64,000 nt of DNA, taken from Rosellinia necatrix (lineage: Eukaryota > Ascomycota > Sordariomycetes > Xylariales > Xylariaceae). A program made the position numbers and the translations under genes. Each line of letters starts with the position of its first letter. The stretch's first letter is position 1. The stretch spans positions 558,001 through 622,000 of the forward strand of contig JAGYVD010000004.1 of assembly GCA_021209875.1 (NCBI GenBank). The letters are read 5' to 3'. Of the stretch, positions 60,501-64,000 are shown piece after piece. The notes under the pieces are model-generated. The model ran no database searches, had not been told where the DNA came from, and worked only from the letters and a program-made list of their open reading frames with translations.

Positions 60501-63500
60501 TGCTAGGCCGTTTTTAGTTAAACAAAACTAATAAATTTATGTTAACTTAAGTATTAAAAAAATTATTATCAGCAAATCTTTTTTAAACATTTTAATATAT
60601 AAAACTACTTCCGATTAAATTAAGTTTATTGTTTTAAAAAATAAATCGGTTAAACTTAAAAAAAAAGCTAAGTTTATTTTTTATATTAAAAAAGTAAATA
60701 GAACTAAAAAACTTAAAATATTTAAATATATAAAAAAAAAATAAGTAATAAAAGATTATTTAAAACTAAAAATGCTATTTAGTAATAACTTTTTATATCT
60801 ATATAAAGCTATAATTAATTATAAATCAGAAATATTTATTTGTTAAGCTAAAAAAATAAATAGATTTATAGTTTTATTTAATATATTTATTCGCAGTTAT
60901 AAATATATACAGAGAATTATTAGTTAAAAAAACGTAGAATTATAAAACAGAAAAAAAACTTATTTTGCAGTAAAATATAAACTTTTATTAAACAATAAAA
61001 GCTTTTGTTTTATAGCTATATATAAAAACAGTATATATAGTATAATTAATGCTAAAACCTCTAAAGTAGTACTAGTAGTAAACATTTTAATAAAAACTGT
61101 TAAAATTTATAAAAACATTAAGCTAGATTAAATTTAAAAAAACAAAAATAGCGGAGTATACGTAAGTTTTTAAAAATTAACGATAATAACTTTTGTAATC
61201 GCAACTACTGCTTTATTATCAGCAGAAACAGTTTTAGCTAAAACTAATAAACAACTTTTAATAAATATAACTATTACAACTAATATAAAGTTTAATTTAA
61301 ATCTTTTATTAACCGTAGTAGCAACTAATATAATATTAAACGTAAAAACAGTTGCATATTTAAATAAAATAAATTATATATTAAACTTTATAGTAACTTT
61401 TATAATAGACGCGCAGATAATTAATACGCTTAATACTATATAAAAAAAATATTAAACGTAAAACAGTATGCTTAAACGTATTAATAAAAAGTACTTTTTT
61501 TATAGACGCTGTATTTAATATAATAATCGATTTAAAAGCTTTAAAAAATTTTAAGCTAAACTTTTTAATACTAAAGGATAAACTTAAAATTAAAAATATA
61601 TATTTTTTTTCAGGTATTAAAAAACCAGGCGACCTTTTTAAAACTATTATTAAAAAAAATGTTTATATATACGTTAAAAAAACGTCTAAAGCCTTCTGAT
61701 TTATTAAAATAGTTATATTTTATAATATTTAAATAGATCGCAGAAAAATAAACATCTTATAAAAAAAACAACTTAAAGTATTTTTTATTAACAATTAGCA
61801 GAAAACTAAGTTAAATTTAAAACAGTACCCCTTTAATAGACAAAATATAAAAGTATTAAATAACATTTATAACAAGCTATATAAAATAGGTCGACTATAA
61901 TAAATAAATAAACTAATATTTTTTGCTTACTTTGTTTTTATTATATAATAAAAAATATATAAAGTTAATAAAAGCTAAATAGTAGTTAATTTTTAATAAT
62001 TTAATAAAGTAGTAGTTCTAAATAATTATTTGTTATTTTTATAAAACGAAATAATTAAAAGCTTGCTAAACAAAAAATATATTATAATTATTAATACAAC
62101 AGGATTTTTTTATTAATTTTTAGTACATCTTAAATCTAGAAATATGTTTATAATAATTAATTTTTGCAGCTTAAAACGATTTAATATAGCATTAATAAAA
62201 TATAATAATTTTTTAGCATATATATAAAAATATATAAATTAACTGCTGTATAAATATATATATTATTATTGATATTTTATTAATAATATTATTATATATT
62301 TTAATAGTTATAAAAATTATTTTAAATATTTTAAAACAATTTTTGTATTATTTTGCAAAAAAAAAACATCACGATGTTTTTTATAAAATCTTTTATTAGC
62401 TATTTATCTGTGGAGCTTTTTAAATTCCGTGTAAACGCTTTAGAACTATTAACTACTGCTAAACAAATGTAAATATTTTAATAATTAGTTTTTCTAGAAA
62501 CGTTGCAAGCTTTTAAAAAATATTTTAAAATAAACAGATTTTTTTATAATCTAATTCCGTATTACGCCTAGTTAGCAGAACTATTATAAAATCAGAAAAC
62601 TAATTTATTAATAAAAAAACGTAAAAAAAAAAAGATTTTAAATAAAAAAAAACGTATTTATTATATTTATAACACGTATTATAAACTAATAAAAGCAGAA
62701 ATAGCTTCGTTTAAAACTATTTAAAATATTATTTGCTGTAAAATAATTTTGTAATATTATAATTTAAAAAAACTGCTTTTTTTATAAATAAATAAAGCTA
62801 AAGAACATAGTTTTAAAGTTATATTATTTTATATAAGCAAAAAATATAATTAGAAGCTTAGAAGCTTAATTTTATTAATACAAATAGAACTAATTATATA
62901 TTTAAATCGTAGTTTATTATAGGCTAAAACTAAATATAGACTATTTAAATTAAAAATAGCTTGTTTTATTTAAGCTGCTAAAAAACTATAAATAGTAGTT
63001 TAATTTAATAAGAACAACGTAATTATATTTATAAACTATTTAGCAACTAAAAGTATAATCGATTAAATATTATTAAATATAGCTGCTATAGATTATATAA
63101 ATATCCGACTAATTAATTTTTTAATATATTTTTCTTAGTATAAATTTTAAATATATTATTTATTAAAAAGATTAAATTATATACTAAACGTATTAAGCAG
63201 ACTTAAATTAATATAAAACGCTGTAAATAAAACAAGCAAGTTATAAAAATTAAAAGAATTAATAATATTAAACTTAATATAGAACGTGGTAAAATATATA
63301 GCAGAAGTAGTAATAAGCGACGAATAAAAAGCAAAATTTAAAAAAAGTTATTAAACCGACGTATAGTATAATAAAATAATAAACAAGCTAAATATTCCGA
63401 AATTTTGCTAAAATAATAAAAACGTTATAATATTTTCTAAACCCGGGCACTTTTTTTTTTTATTATAAATAGTTTAATTTATAACTAATATTAAAAAGTA

Positions 63501-64000
63501 AAACGATTATATGTTTTATATAATATAGTTAAATAAATATTTAAAGCTATATATAACAATAAATATTACGCCGGTTTAAAAAAAATAATAAAAAATCTCG
63601 AAAAGTTTTTTATTTACTACAAATTTTAATTAGTTAAAAAATACATCAAATGCTGTTTAAGTTATAATTTTAATTATATAAACTAATTTAAACTAATAAA
63701 AAGCTTTAAATTAATATGTTTAAAAACATGTTGTTTATATAAATAATAATAATTAATTTTATATTAGAACTATTTTTAATAAATATTAAAAATATTTTAT
63801 AGCAGTTAATAAGCAAAAAGTATTATAATATATATAATTATATAATAACTATGTTATATTATATATTTAAGCAAAGCCTGCTTATTTTTAGAAATAAAAA
63901 ATATATAACCAAGAACTAGGCTAATATATTTACGAAATAATTACTAATAAGCGATTAAAGAATTTTTAAAGGTATTATTTTTAACTAAGATTAAAAATTT

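Larger units (their letters stand above)
48691..64000. repeat. RIP-type AT-rich block (mutated transposons, possible heterochromatin or centromere)
   Basis: More than 15 kb of almost pure A/T with dense TAA/TAG codons. Between 48.7 and 58.9 kb no frame reaches 60 codons. TpA is very frequent and CpA/TpG are scarce by eye, the outcome expected when RIP converts C to T in CpA. Only rare patches keep G/C, notably 57375-57540. T-runs dominate the left end and A-runs the right end, consistent with at least two elements in opposite orientation. Such blocks in Sordariomycetes are transposon graveyards packed as H3K9me3 heterochromatin and include centromeres. The two short frames at 58926-59126 and 60197-60385 are considered chance. 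Confidence 0.85.

Noticed and set aside
48691..64000. Mitochondrial DNA insertion
   Set aside because: No open organellar genes, no tRNA-like clusters and uniform stop saturation; RIP of nuclear repeats explains it better.

Overview
The window is nuclear DNA of a filamentous ascomycete, most likely a Sordariomycete of the Chaetomiaceae type. This is inferred from short GT-AG introns of 50-134 bp with CTAAC/CTGAC-like branch sites, fungal-only families (HET, DUF3176, AA9, GH11 and CE5 with CBM1 modules) and a large AT-saturated block that looks like repeat-induced point mutation (RIP). The species cannot be fixed from the sequence alone.

Layout. 1-8.4 kb holds housekeeping genes: the 5' end of an unidentified minus-strand gene, the structure-specific endonuclease subunit SLX1, the splicing factor SF3a subunit 3, and a FAL1/eIF4A-III-type DEAD-box helicase. 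The last two are divergent and share a 593-bp promoter region. 9.8-20.2 kb is a plant-cell-wall degradation locus: a CE5 acetylxylan esterase with CBM1, a divergent GH11 xylanase with CBM1, a tannase-family feruloyl esterase and an AA9 copper LPMO with CBM1. Together they would deacetylate, cut and de-feruloylate cellulose-bound arabinoxylan while the LPMO opens the cellulose. The CE5 and GH11 genes carry nearly identical CBM1-encoding DNA in inverted orientation. A spliced gene for a stand-alone helical domain, of the kind found at the N-terminus of fungal STAND/NLR-like proteins, lies inside this locus at 17.3-17.9 kb. 22.2-23.7 kb is a UGO1 mitochondrial fusion gene whose frame is broken three times, each time by a net +1 at or near a C run.

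23.7-43.4 kb is gene-poor accessory DNA. It has an SLT/lysozyme-like secreted protein (28.3 kb), a DUF3176 membrane protein convergent with a HET-domain protein (33.7-37.7 kb), a decayed ThuA-like gene (38.3 kb), a five-exon amidase (38.6-40.5 kb) and mutated LTR-like repeats. 43.4-44.7 kb is a six-exon aldo-keto reductase. 46.0-48.2 kb is a fungal membrane protein with an internal 15-residue repeat.

48.7-64.0 kb is an extremely AT-rich, stop-codon-saturated block, interpreted as RIP-destroyed transposons. It could be a centromere or another heterochromatic domain; the window does not reach its far end.

Exon coordinates were worked out by hand from frame, splice-site consensus and protein-family continuity. 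Intron positions are given in each entry.
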